Source of the DNA: Ramlibacter pinisoli
GTDB taxonomy: Bacteria > Pseudomonadota > Gammaproteobacteria > Burkholderiales > Burkholderiaceae_C
Assembly: GCF_009758015.1 (NCBI RefSeq)
Contig: NZ_WSEL01000003.1
Span: forward strand, 496,001 to 560,000
Direction: 5' to 3'
DNA length: 64,000 nucleotides
Below are positions 8,383 to 15,714 of this stretch, in pieces. How positions within the stretch are numbered: the stretch's first letter is position 1; each line of letters begins with the position of its first letter. The notes beneath the pieces are model-generated. The model ran no database searches. It had not been told where the DNA came from and saw nothing but the letters and a program-made list of their open reading frames with translations. The translations under genes and the position numbers were made by a program.

Positions 8383-9662
8383 CGCGGCCGCTCCCGGCGC
8401 TCCTGGCGCTCATCGCGCAGGAAGAACTGATGGACCGCCGACCGGGCGCGTGCGTGGGCCTCGACGTCCGCGGTCTTGAGCTCGGCGATCGCGCCGTGCA
8501 GCACCTTGTTCATCAGCCCGCGCGAGAACGCCTGCAGCACCGCCTCGATGCCTTCGCTGCGGGCCAGCAGCCGGCGCGCCCGCACCAGCTCCAGCGTCCT
8601 CCACTCCTCGGCACGTGCGTGCAGCTGCCGGATCAGGGGCACCGAGTGGCGCTGCGACAGCCACTGCTCGAAGCTGTCCACCGCCACGGCAATGAGGCCT
8701 TCGGCCTGCGCCACGGCGGCCGAGCGTCCGGCGCGGCCGGCGCTGACGATCCGCGACAGGTCGTCGAGGTCGTGCAGGTGCACGTGGGGCACCGATCCGG
8801 CCGCCGACTCGATGTCGCGCGGCACCGCCAGGTCGACCAGCAGCATCGGCGCCTGCCGGCGCCGCGCCATCGCCTGCTGCACGGCGGCGGCGCTGACCAG
8901 GGGCTCCTGGGCGCCGGTGCAGCTGACGACCACGTCGAACCGGTGCAGCCGGGCGGCCACCTCGGACAACCGCACGACCTTGGCGCCGAAGCGGGCGGCC
9001 AGGGTCTCGGCGCGCTCGCGCGTGCGGTTGGCCACGGCCATGGCCAGGGGCTTTTTGGCCGCGAAATGGGTGGCGGCCAGTTCCACCATCTCGCCGGCGC
9101 CGACGAACAGCACCCGCCGGTCCTGCAGGGAACCGAACAGCTGGGTGGCCAGCCGCACGGCGGCCCCGGCGACGCTGATGGAGTGCGAGCCGATGTCCGT
9201 GGCACTGCGCACCTCCTTGGCGACGGCGAAGGAGCGCTGGAACAGCTGGTTGAGCTCCGGGCCCAGCGTGCCGGCGCGCTCGGCGATGCGCACCGCCGTC
9301 TTCAGCTGCCCCAGCACCTGGGGTTCGCCGAGCACCATGGAATCGAGGCCGCAGGCGACGCGGAAGGCATGGCGCGCCGCCTGGCCGTCCTGCAGCATGA
9401 AGGCGCGCTCGCGCAGGGCCGGCGCCGGAACGCCGCCGCAGGTGGCCAGCCAGCCGAACGCCGGCGCCACGTCCTCGTGCGAGCCGGTGCAGTAGATCTC
9501 GGTGCGGTTGCAGGTGGACAGCAGCGCGACCTCGGGCCGACCGGGCAGGACCTCCTGCAGGTCCCGCAGCATGGGCTCCAGGCGATCGGCGGGCAGCGCG
9601 AACCGGCCGCGGAAATCGAGCGGCGCCGTCGCGTGGTGAAGACCCAGGGACCAGATCGACAT
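8376..9662 (-). CDS. hemA: Glutamyl-tRNA reductase
   Basis: First enzyme of C5-pathway tetrapyrrole synthesis: NADPH-dependent reduction of glutamyl-tRNA to glutamate-1-semialdehyde. It is 428 residues from the second ATG (9662), which has AAGGA 8 bases upstream; an ATG three codons earlier overlaps that box. The catalytic cysteine is C51 in STCNRTEIY. GLDSMVLGEPQVLGQLK and the Rossmann segment VLFVGAGEM follow, then a C-terminal dimerisation helix. The usual prfA and prmC neighbours of betaproteobacterial hemA are not seen downstream; instead the redoxin/oxygenase gene overlaps its stop. Whether a second hemA exists elsewhere cannot be judged here. Confidence 0.93.
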   Translation of the reverse strand: MSIWSLGLHHATAPLDFRGRFALPADRLEPMLRDLQEVLPGRPEVALLSTCNRTEIYCTGSHEDVAPAFGWLATCGGVPAPALRERAFMLQDGQAARHAFRVACGLDSMVLGEPQVLGQLKTAVRIAERAGTLGPELNQLFQRSFAVAKEVRSATDIGSHSISVAGAAVRLATQLFGSLQDRRVLFVGAGEMVELAATHFAAKKPLAMAVANRTRERAETLAARFGAKVVRLSEVAARLHRFDVVVSCTGAQEPLVSAAAVQQAMARRRQAPMLLVDLAVPRDIESAAGSVPHVHLHDLDDLSRIVSAGRAGRSAAVAQAEGLIAVAVDSFEQWLSQRHSVPLIRQLHARAEEWRTLELVRARRLLARSEGIEAVLQAFSRGLMNKVLHGAIAELKTADVEAHARARSAVHQFFLRDERQERRERPRC

Positions 9663-9790
9663 GGAGAGCATCCTTGGCGCGTTCGCCGCGCCAGCCAGGT
9701 CATGATCCGGGATCGGCCCTTCCGTGTGGAGCGAATTCGGGTTTTCGAGCGAAAAAAAACCTTGCCGAGGTCGTCACCCTCCTCATTTCA

Positions 9791-9808
9791 GGGGAGTCCA
9801 CCCTCCCC
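9791..9808 (-). terminator. Possible terminator hairpin after the PhyH-type gene
   Basis: Six-base-pair GC stem (GGGGAG/CTCCCC) with a six-base loop, about 25 bases past the stop of the minus-strand dioxygenase gene and before hemA. There is no immediate U-run (a T-rich run on the minus strand lies about 30 bases further on), so support is weak. Confidence 0.3.
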
Positions 9809-9832
9809 AATTCGTGCGCCGCCCCCGGATCG

Positions 9833-10669
9833 CTAGCGCTCGCCCGCCATGACCAGGCCCTCGATCGCGTGCTTCTGCACGATCGGCTCGAGCTGGTCGA
9901 CGACCCGGCACACCAGGTGGTCGCGCACCGACGCCGGCAGCGCGGCGTGGAAGTCCCGCGTCACCATCAGGTCGTGCAAGGCCGCATGGCCGGCGCCCGG
10001 TGCGTCGTATCCCAGCACCAGCACCGGTCGCGCGATCGGCGACAGGTGCTCGGTGCCCCGGTGCAGGGTGAGCGCCGAGCGGCAGCTGATGTCGCCGGCC
10101 TGCGGGAATTTGCGCGAGCCGCCCTCGGCATAGCGGCCGCAGGCCTCGGGCGGCGGGAACATGCCGTGCTTCCACGAACGGCCATCGTCCCACTGCGTGC
10201 CATGCGCCACCTCCAGCGGCCCCATGTCGGGCGTGACGTCGACGCCGGTGAGGTTGAAGGCCAGCGAGGTGATCTGGCGCTGCTCGTAGGTCGCGCGCGG
10301 GGACGGGAAGTCGCGGTGCCAGGGCTGGTACTGCGCGCCCTGGAACGGCACGTCCAGGCCGATCTCGACGATCTCGTACCGCGGCCCGAGCACGGCCTCG
10401 GCCATCGCGCACACCCACGGATGGGTGACCAGGTCGACGAAGCCGCGGAAGGCCTGCGGATGGGCCTCGACGTACCAGCGCCGCGGACCGCGCCCGACGG
10501 CGCCGCCGGGGCGCTGGATGGCCTCCCAGAAGGCCGTCATCATGTCCTCGCGCAGGTCCTCCACCAGCGCGCGCGGGAAAGCCCCCTGCTTCGCGGTGAT
10601 GCCGTCGCGCATCAGCGTGGCGACGCTCTCGCGCAGTGCGTCGGGTGGTTCCCGGGTCGCGGCTTGCAT
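9833..10669 (-). CDS. Phytanoyl-CoA dioxygenase (PhyH) family protein
   Basis: Fe(II)/2-oxoglutarate oxygenase of the PhyH family, 278 residues from the ATG at 10669 (GGAG box 6 bases upstream). The iron-binding triad is H118 and D120 in WHRDFPS and a distal histidine H203 or H208 in LTLHRGTEHLSP; R214 in PIARPVLV is a candidate for 2-oxoglutarate binding. PhyH relatives hydroxylate acyl-CoAs, ectoine or small metabolites, so the substrate is open. It lies alone between hemA and a Bug-deacetylase-FAH operon, separated from the latter by about 200 bases with no gene. It is the third 2OG-oxygenase gene within 5 kb. Confidence 0.88.
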   Translation of the reverse strand: MQAATREPPDALRESVATLMRDGITAKQGAFPRALVEDLREDMMTAFWEAIQRPGGAVGRGPRRWYVEAHPQAFRGFVDLVTHPWVCAMAEAVLGPRYEIVEIGLDVPFQGAQYQPWHRDFPSPRATYEQRQITSLAFNLTGVDVTPDMGPLEVAHGTQWDDGRSWKHGMFPPPEACGRYAEGGSRKFPQAGDISCRSALTLHRGTEHLSPIARPVLVLGYDAPGAGHAALHDLMVTRDFHAALPASVRDHLVCRVVDQLEPIVQKHAIEGLVMAGER

Positions 10670-10875
10670 CAGTGTCTCCGGTCGTCTGTCCACAACAGGC
10701 ACCGTAGCAGCGGCCCGGCGCGATCGCCCACCGTAAGCGCTGTTACGCCGAGGCTCCCTCTCGATCCAGAACTAGTGCACGGCGGCGCGCCAGGCTCGGC
10801 CGCCGGTGACCGACCTCAGCCCGCCGGGACCAGGGGCATCGGCAGGTTGCTCGCCCAGCTCGGCGCCGGTGTGGC

Positions 10876-11856
10876 TCAGAGGGCCTGGGCGCCCGTTTCC
10901 TTGACGACCCGGGCCCACTTGGCCAGTTCGCTGCGCAGGTACTCGCGCGACTCGGCCACGCTGCCGCCCTGCGGCTCGAAGCCGGTGGCGGCCAGCTTGG
11001 CCTGGAAGTCGTGGTCCTGCTGCAGCCGAGCGATCTCGCGGTTCACGCGCTGCACGACGGCGTCCGGCGTGCGGCCGGGCGCGAACACGCCGACCCAGGT
11101 GACGTCCTCGAAGCCGGGGAAGCCCGACTCGGCCACGGTCGGCACGTCGGGCAGCACGCGCGAGCGCCGGCTGCCGGTGACCACCAGGCCGCGCACGCGC
11201 CCGCCCTTGACCAGTTCGACCGCCGCCGGCAGGGCCACGCTCGCGAGCTGGACCTGGCCGGCCATGGCCGCATTGAGCGCGGGCCCGGCACCCTGGTACG
11301 GCACGTGGGTGACTGGCACCTTGCCCAGCACCTTGAAGATGTACTCGGCCGTCAGGTGCGGCGTGGTGCCCGCCCCCGCCGTGCCGTAGTTCCAGTCGCC
11401 GGACCGGGCCGCCTCCATCACCTCCTTGAGCGTGCGGGCCTTCAGGCCGGGCGCCAGGGTGATCAGGTTGGGGCTGGAGGCGACCACCGAGGCCAGTACC
11501 AGGTCCTTCTCGGCGTCGAAGCCCAGGCTGCGCTGCATCGAGGGATTGACTGCGTAGGAGCTGGTGTTGACCAGCAGCGTGTAGCCGTCCGGCTCGGCGC
11601 GCGCGACCTGGCCCGAGGCCAGGCTGCCGCCGGCGCCCGGCCGGTTCTCCACGACGACCGGCTGCCCGAGCGTCTCGGTGAGCTTCTGCGCCATCAGGCG
11701 CGCGATGATGTCGGCCGGACCGGCCGGGGCGAAGGCGACCACGAGGCGGATCGGCCGGGACGGCCAGGCCGGTGCCTGCGACCAGGCGGCAAGCGGCGCG
11801 GCGGCCATGGCGGCCGCCCCCACGCCAGTGAGGAACGTGCGGCGTTGCATCGGCAT
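10876..11856 (-). CDS. Bug/TctC family substrate-binding protein
   Basis: Periplasmic solute-binding protein of 326 residues with a twin-arginine-like signal (MPMQRRTFLTGVGAAAMAAAPLAAWSQ). The mature part has RPIRLVVAFAPAGPADIIARL, VENRPGAGGSLASG, DGYTLLVN and HVPYQGAGPALN, all typical of the Bug family. The start overlaps the stop of the polysaccharide-deacetylase-like gene (TGATG), placing it last in an FAH-deacetylase-Bug operon. It probably presents a carboxylated or amide substrate to that pathway. No TctA or TctB gene is in the window. Confidence 0.9.
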   Translation of the reverse strand: MPMQRRTFLTGVGAAAMAAAPLAAWSQAPAWPSRPIRLVVAFAPAGPADIIARLMAQKLTETLGQPVVVENRPGAGGSLASGQVARAEPDGYTLLVNTSSYAVNPSMQRSLGFDAEKDLVLASVVASSPNLITLAPGLKARTLKEVMEAARSGDWNYGTAGAGTTPHLTAEYIFKVLGKVPVTHVPYQGAGPALNAAMAGQVQLASVALPAAVELVKGGRVRGLVVTGSRRSRVLPDVPTVAESGFPGFEDVTWVGVFAPGRTPDAVVQRVNREIARLQQDHDFQAKLAATGFEPQGGSVAESREYLRSELAKWARVVKETGAQAL

Positions 11857-12710
11857 CAGGCGGGGATGGTGGCCAGCACGTGACGGGCCATCTGCTCGCG
11901 CGTGCAGACCCAGACGTCGTCGGTCGCCAGGACGCGGCGCATGATCTCCTCGTACACCCAGGCGCCCGAGGGACGGCCCATGACGTGGGTGTGCGCCGTC
12001 ACGTCGAGCATCAGCGGTACCGGCTCGGCGCGCATGGCGGCGAAGGTGTCCTCGAACGTGTCGAGCATGTGGCGCGGCCCCTGGCCGTAGCGGATGCAGG
12101 TGGGCAGGTCGTTGACGTCCATGGTCAGCGGGATGCCGACGATGCGCTTGCCGCCGAAGTCCATCACGTAGGGCCGGTCGTCGTCGTTCACGTCGCCGTG
12201 GTGCAGGTAGCCGGCCTCGGCCAGCAGGCGCGAGCTGTTCAGGCTGCCGGTGCCGCGCGGGCTGATCCAGCCCAGCGGCGCCACGCCCGCCGTCTTGTGC
12301 AGCAGGTCGTGGTTGCGCGCCAGGTTGGCGCGCTCGCCGGCCTCGTCGAAGTAGACCGGGATCACGTCCATGCCCCACGAGTGGTTCACGATCTCGTGCC
12401 CCAGGTCGGCGAGCCTGCGCACCATCTGCGGGTCGCGCTCGCAGATGACGCCGTTGACCATGACGCTGGTCTTGACCCGGTGCTTCTCGGCGATGCCCAC
12501 CAGCCGCTGGATGCCGCGCACCAGGCCGAACGAGCCCCACGAGTGGGCGTTGGTGTCGAAGAAGCCGGGCTTGAGCACGTTGCCCATGGGGCCGATGCCG
12601 GGCGCCTGGCCATCGGACCAGGCCTCGTAGGCGATGTTGAAGATGACGGCCAGGCGCCGGCCGCCGGGCCAGCGGAAGTCGTCGGGCAGGCGGGTGATGC
12701 GCGGCTGCAT
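11856..12710 (-). CDS. Polysaccharide deacetylase (NodB-fold) family hydrolase, PuuE/imidase-like
   Basis: A 284-residue NodB-fold hydrolase without a signal peptide. Visible segments are NHSWGMDVIPVYFDEAGE, which carries the histidine-rich second motif, GWISPRGTGS as the third, and VMGRPSGAWVYEEIMRRVL near the C-terminus. The usual first-motif aspartates are replaced (AVIFNIAYEAW), as in cytoplasmic amidohydrolase-like members such as PuuE allantoinase and cyclic-imide hydrolases, so hydrolysis of a small cyclic amide is more likely than sugar deacetylation. It is followed by the Bug gene (overlap) and preceded by the FAH gene with a 1-base gap. Confidence 0.85.
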   Translation of the reverse strand: MQPRITRLPDDFRWPGGRRLAVIFNIAYEAWSDGQAPGIGPMGNVLKPGFFDTNAHSWGSFGLVRGIQRLVGIAEKHRVKTSVMVNGVICERDPQMVRRLADLGHEIVNHSWGMDVIPVYFDEAGERANLARNHDLLHKTAGVAPLGWISPRGTGSLNSSRLLAEAGYLHHGDVNDDDRPYVMDFGGKRIVGIPLTMDVNDLPTCIRYGQGPRHMLDTFEDTFAAMRAEPVPLMLDVTAHTHVMGRPSGAWVYEEIMRRVLATDDVWVCTREQMARHVLATIPA

Positions 12711-12711
12711 C

Positions 12712-13554
12712 TCAGGCCTCCTGCGCGACGGTGTTGGCCAGGAGGCCGACGCCCTCGATCTCGATCTCGATCCGGTCGCCCGGCTGCATCCACACCGGCG
12801 GCTTGCGCGCATAGCCCACGCCCGAGGGCGTGCCCATGGCGATGACGTCGCCCGGCTCCAGCGTGAGCACCTCGCTCAGCAGGACCAGGGCGTCCTCGAC
12901 CGACACGATCATGTTGGACGTGTTGTCGCTCTGCATCACCTGCCCGTTCAGGCGCGACTCGATGTGCAGGCCCTTGGCGCCGGACGGCAGGTCGGCCGCG
13001 GGCACCAGCCAGGGACCGAAGGGGCCGGTGCCGTCGAAGTTCTTGCCGATCGTCCACTGCGTGCTGCGGCGCTGGTAGTCGCGCAGCGTGCCGTCGTTGA
13101 AGCAGGCATAGCCCAGCACCGCGGACAGGGCGTTGCCCGGCTTGAGGTGACGCGAGCGGTTGCCGATGACCACCGCCAGCTCGGCCTCGAAGTCGAGGCT
13201 GTTCGACACGTGCGGGCGGACCAGGGGCGCCTCGTGGGCGATGAGCGAGGTGGCGCCGCGGAAGAAGAAGGCCGGGTACTCGGGCTTGGCATTGCCGCCC
13301 TCGGCCGCGTGGGCGGCGTAGTTGAGCCCCAGGCAGATCACCTTGCCCGGCCGCTCGACCGGGGTGAGCCAGCGGACCGTGGCCGAGTCCAGCCGCGGCG
13401 CCTTCGACAGGTCGGGCTTGCCGGCGACAAAGCCGGCGACCGTCGCCATGTCGGCGTTCGCCGGCAGCTGGGCATCGAGGGAGACGAGGTGGCCGTCGTG
13501 GAAGCCGGCCCATTGCGGGCGGCCGTCGATGGAAATGCGGGCTAGTTTTGACAT
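12712..13554 (-). CDS. Fumarylacetoacetate hydrolase (FAH) family protein
   Basis: Metal-dependent C-C bond hydrolase or isomerase of the FAH family, 280 residues. The motifs LGLNYAAHAAEGG, LDFEAELAVVIG (metal-binding E-x-E), GYACFNDGTLRDYQ, KNFDGTGPFGPW and TPSGVGYARKPPVWMQPGD are all present. The family hydrolyses acylpyruvates (fumarylpyruvate, fumarylacetoacetate) or acts on homoprotocatechuate products. I choose the ATG at 13554 because homology begins there; no clear ribosome-binding site precedes it, and upstream in-frame starts would run through the operator region. It is first gene of an operon transcribed away from a GntR regulator. Confidence 0.9.
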   Translation of the reverse strand: MSKLARISIDGRPQWAGFHDGHLVSLDAQLPANADMATVAGFVAGKPDLSKAPRLDSATVRWLTPVERPGKVICLGLNYAAHAAEGGNAKPEYPAFFFRGATSLIAHEAPLVRPHVSNSLDFEAELAVVIGNRSRHLKPGNALSAVLGYACFNDGTLRDYQRRSTQWTIGKNFDGTGPFGPWLVPAADLPSGAKGLHIESRLNGQVMQSDNTSNMIVSVEDALVLLSEVLTLEPGDVIAMGTPSGVGYARKPPVWMQPGDRIEIEIEGVGLLANTVAQEA

Positions 13555-13621
13555 GTCGATAAAACTTGAGTATTCGCTTGTTTTGTCGATAATCATCGTA
13601 GACACAAGCCGTCTATCGACA
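13554..13621. promoter_or_regulatory. Divergent operator region with three TGTCGAT half-sites
   Basis: The 83-base space between the FAH gene (minus) and the GntR gene (plus) holds TGTCGATAA twice, at 13554-13560 and 13584-13590 and exactly 30 bases apart, plus the inverted copy ATCGACA at 13615-13621. It is AT-rich against a very GC-rich background. One copy overlaps the putative -10 of gntR and another touches the FAH start codon, as expected for a regulator repressing both directions. Binding by the neighbouring GntR protein is inferred. Confidence 0.5.
13566..13593 (+). promoter_or_regulatory. Putative sigma-70 promoter of the gntR gene
   Basis: TTGAGT (13566-13571), 16-base spacer, GATAAT (13588-13593), about 45 bases before the gntR start. 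The -10 overlaps the second TGTCGATAA repeat, consistent with autoregulation. Confidence 0.45.
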
Positions 13622-13637
13622 GACCGGGTAAACCCTC

Positions 13638-14309
13638 ATGCCTGAAGCCACCACCCTGATCCGCACCGCGTACGACCGCCTGCGCACCGACGTGCTGGAC
13701 GGCGCCTGGCCGCCGGGCAGCAAGCTGGTGCTGCAGCAGCTGAAGGAGCGCTACGAGGTCGGCGCCAGCCCGCTGCGCGAGGCGCTCAACCGGCTCGCGA
13801 GCGAAGGCTGGGTGGTGCACCACGAGCAGCGCGGCTTCAGCGTGGCGGAGGCCAGCGACGCCAGCCTGCGCGACCTGGTGCGCACCCGCACCGCCGTCGA
13901 GTCACTGGCGCTGGAGCAGGCGATCGCGCGCCGGTCGCCTGCCTGGGAGGAGTCGGTGGTGCTGGCCATGCACCGGCTGTCGCGCACGCCGCGCTCGCTG
14001 CGGGACGACAGCTACGAGGAGAACCCGGAATGGGAACGCCTGCACCGGCAGTTCCACCGCGCCCTGCTGGCCGGCTGCGAATCGCCGCTGCTCCTGGGCT
14101 TCTGCGAGCAGCTGTACGAACAGGCCTACCGCTACCGCCAGCTGGCCGCGCGCAAGGCCTACCGGCAACGCAACGAGCTCGACGAGCACGAGGCGCTGTC
14201 GAAGGCCGCGATGGCGGGCGACCTGGTGCGCGCGCGCGCACTGCTGACGGCGCACTACGAGCGCACCGCCGGCTTCCTGGAGCCGGCGGCGGCGCTCAAA
14301 GCGGCCTGA
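13638..14309 (+). CDS. GntR family transcriptional regulator, FCD subfamily
   Basis: A 223-residue regulator with an N-terminal winged helix (about residues 8-70; YEVGASPLREALNRLASEGWVV is the recognition-helix region) and an all-helical FCD effector domain whose histidines (LHRQFHRALLAGC and others) probably hold a metal and an organic-acid ligand. It is divergent from the FAH-deacetylase-Bug operon and almost certainly controls it. Its last 14 bases overlap the 3' end of the convergent DUF1080 gene. Confidence 0.92.
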   Translation: MPEATTLIRTAYDRLRTDVLDGAWPPGSKLVLQQLKERYEVGASPLREALNRLASEGWVVHHEQRGFSVAEASDASLRDLVRTRTAVESLALEQAIARRSPAWEESVVLAMHRLSRTPRSLRDDSYEENPEWERLHRQFHRALLAGCESPLLLGFCEQLYEQAYRYRQLAARKAYRQRNELDEHEALSKAAMAGDLVRARALLTAHYERTAGFLEPAAALKAA

Positions 14310-14904
14310 TCTGCACCTTGCGGTACCGCACCACGCCGCCCGCGTACTGCAGGCCGATGACGCCGCCGTTCTCGCGCGCCTCGTCGGTCTCGGCGGTCTT
14401 CACGCCGTTGAGCGTCACGACCATGCGCTTGCCCTTGGCCGTGACCTCCATGGTGTTCCACTTGCCGCCGGTCACGGGCACCGGGGTCGGCGCCTTGGCC
14501 AGCCACACGATGGCGCCGGTGGCGAAGCTCGGGTCGGGCCGCTTGTCGAAGATGTTGGCCTCGTGGCAGGTGCGGTCGGTCATCGGCCGCACGTCGCTGC
14601 AGCGCATGTAGATGCCGCTGTTGGCGGTCTCGTTGACCCAGAACTCGGCGCGGATCTGGAAATCCTTGTATGCGGTCTTGGTGGTCAGGTAGTTGGTGCC
14701 TTCGGTGCCGACGCGGTTGTCGGCGACGATGGCATCGGATTCCGCGTGCCAGTTGGCGGTGCCCAGGTTGACGAAGTTCTCCATGCCCTTGCCGCCGTCG
14801 ATCAGCGTCTGCCAGTCGCCGCCCGAACCCGGCATGCCGGCGCAACCGGCCAGCGCGATCGCGGTCGCGGCGGCGAGCGCCGCGGTTCCCAAAGCCTTGT
14901 TCAT
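14296..14904 (-). CDS. DUF1080 (3-keto-disaccharide hydrolase domain) lipoprotein
   Basis: A 202-residue secreted protein starting at the ATG at 14904 (AGGAG upstream). It has a lipoprotein signal with lipobox LAGC at residues 17-20, then a single concanavalin-like DUF1080 domain (WHAESDAIVADNRVGTEGTNYLTTKTAYKDF, RAEFWVNETANSGIYMRC, WNTMEVTAKGKRMVVTLNGVKT). The domain is now also described as a 3-keto-disaccharide hydrolase domain and is common in cell-surface glycan-processing proteins. It is a single-gene unit, so its role is open. Confidence 0.85.
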   Translation of the reverse strand: MNKALGTAALAAATAIALAGCAGMPGSGGDWQTLIDGGKGMENFVNLGTANWHAESDAIVADNRVGTEGTNYLTTKTAYKDFQIRAEFWVNETANSGIYMRCSDVRPMTDRTCHEANIFDKRPDPSFATGAIVWLAKAPTPVPVTGGKWNTMEVTAKGKRMVVTLNGVKTAETDEARENGGVIGLQYAGGVVRYRKVQIRPL

Positions 14905-14984
14905 GTCTCGCTCCTGTGGTGGAGCGGGCATTGGAAGCGGCCTGCGCCGCCGCCGTCAATGCTCGGCTGCCCCAGTCCCCCACC

Positions 14985-15614
14985 TCATCGCACGAGCGGC
15001 GCCGTGGCGGCCTTGGGCTCGCCGGCGCGGATGCTGCCGTCCGGGCGGTGGTAGGTGCCGATGAGCAGTCCGCTGGCGACCGCCCGCGCGCGGATTGCCG
15101 CCGCGACCTCGTCGCGGCCCGGCTTGCTGCTGAAGGCTTCGCCGGCCGCCAGCGCGAACAGCTGGAACGCATAGCGGTGCGTGCCGTGGCCGGGCGGGGG
15201 ATCGGGCGGGATCCAGCCGGCGCGCAGGTAGGAGTTGCGGCCGGCATGCACCTCGTCGCCGTCGTGGCCGGGGCTTTGCAGCGCGCCCTCGTGCAGCGCG
15301 CCGTCTTCGGGCGGGATGTCGACCACGATGGCATGCACCAGGGGCTCGCTGGTCGGCGCGTCGGCATCCTCGACCACCAGCACCAGGCTGGCCGCGCCGG
15401 CCGGCACGCCCAGCCATTGCAGCGGCGGCGACTCGCCCTCGCCGTCGGCCGTGTACCGCGCCGGGATCTCGGCATGGTCGGCGAAGGCGAGGCTGGACAC
15501 CTGCAGCGTGCCGTGGCCGGCGCGCAGGCCGCAGCGGTTGAAGACGAGGTGGTCCAGGCCGGCGCGGCGGTCGCGCAGCGCATGGCCCAGGGCTTCGGGC
15601 AGTTTCTCGAGCAT
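14985..15614 (-). CDS. YbhB/YbcL family Raf kinase inhibitor-like (PEBP) protein
   Basis: A 209-residue phosphatidylethanolamine-binding-like protein. The core LAFADHAEIPARYTADGEGESPPLQWLGVPAGAASLVLVVEDADAP is the ligand-pocket signature, followed by VHAIVVDIPP and a GTHRYAFQLFAL strand. No signal peptide is visible. Bacterial members have no firmly established function. It stands alone with about 80 and 100 bases of gene-free sequence on either side. Confidence 0.88.
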   Translation of the reverse strand: MLEKLPEALGHALRDRRAGLDHLVFNRCGLRAGHGTLQVSSLAFADHAEIPARYTADGEGESPPLQWLGVPAGAASLVLVVEDADAPTSEPLVHAIVVDIPPEDGALHEGALQSPGHDGDEVHAGRNSYLRAGWIPPDPPPGHGTHRYAFQLFALAAGEAFSSKPGRDEVAAAIRARAVASGLLIGTYHRPDGSIRAGEPKAATAPLVR

Positions 15615-15714
15615 GGCTGCAGGTGTAGACCGGCGCGCCGCAATCGCCTGTCGGACGACGCCGCAGGCGCGCAGGGTCGGGCCACGGCGGCGCCGAAGCA
15701 GGAGCCGCCCGGCC

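Noticed and set aside
9745..9765. T-rich run (minus strand) as an intrinsic terminator of the PhyH-type gene
   Set aside because: It is about 30 bases away from the nearest stem, so it cannot act as the U-tract of that hairpin.
10670..10875. Operator candidate CGTAA-N6-TTACG at 10732-10747 in the 206-base gap upstream of the PhyH-type gene
   Set aside because: The arms are only five bases and no second copy or promoter match supports it; nothing else is visible in this gap.
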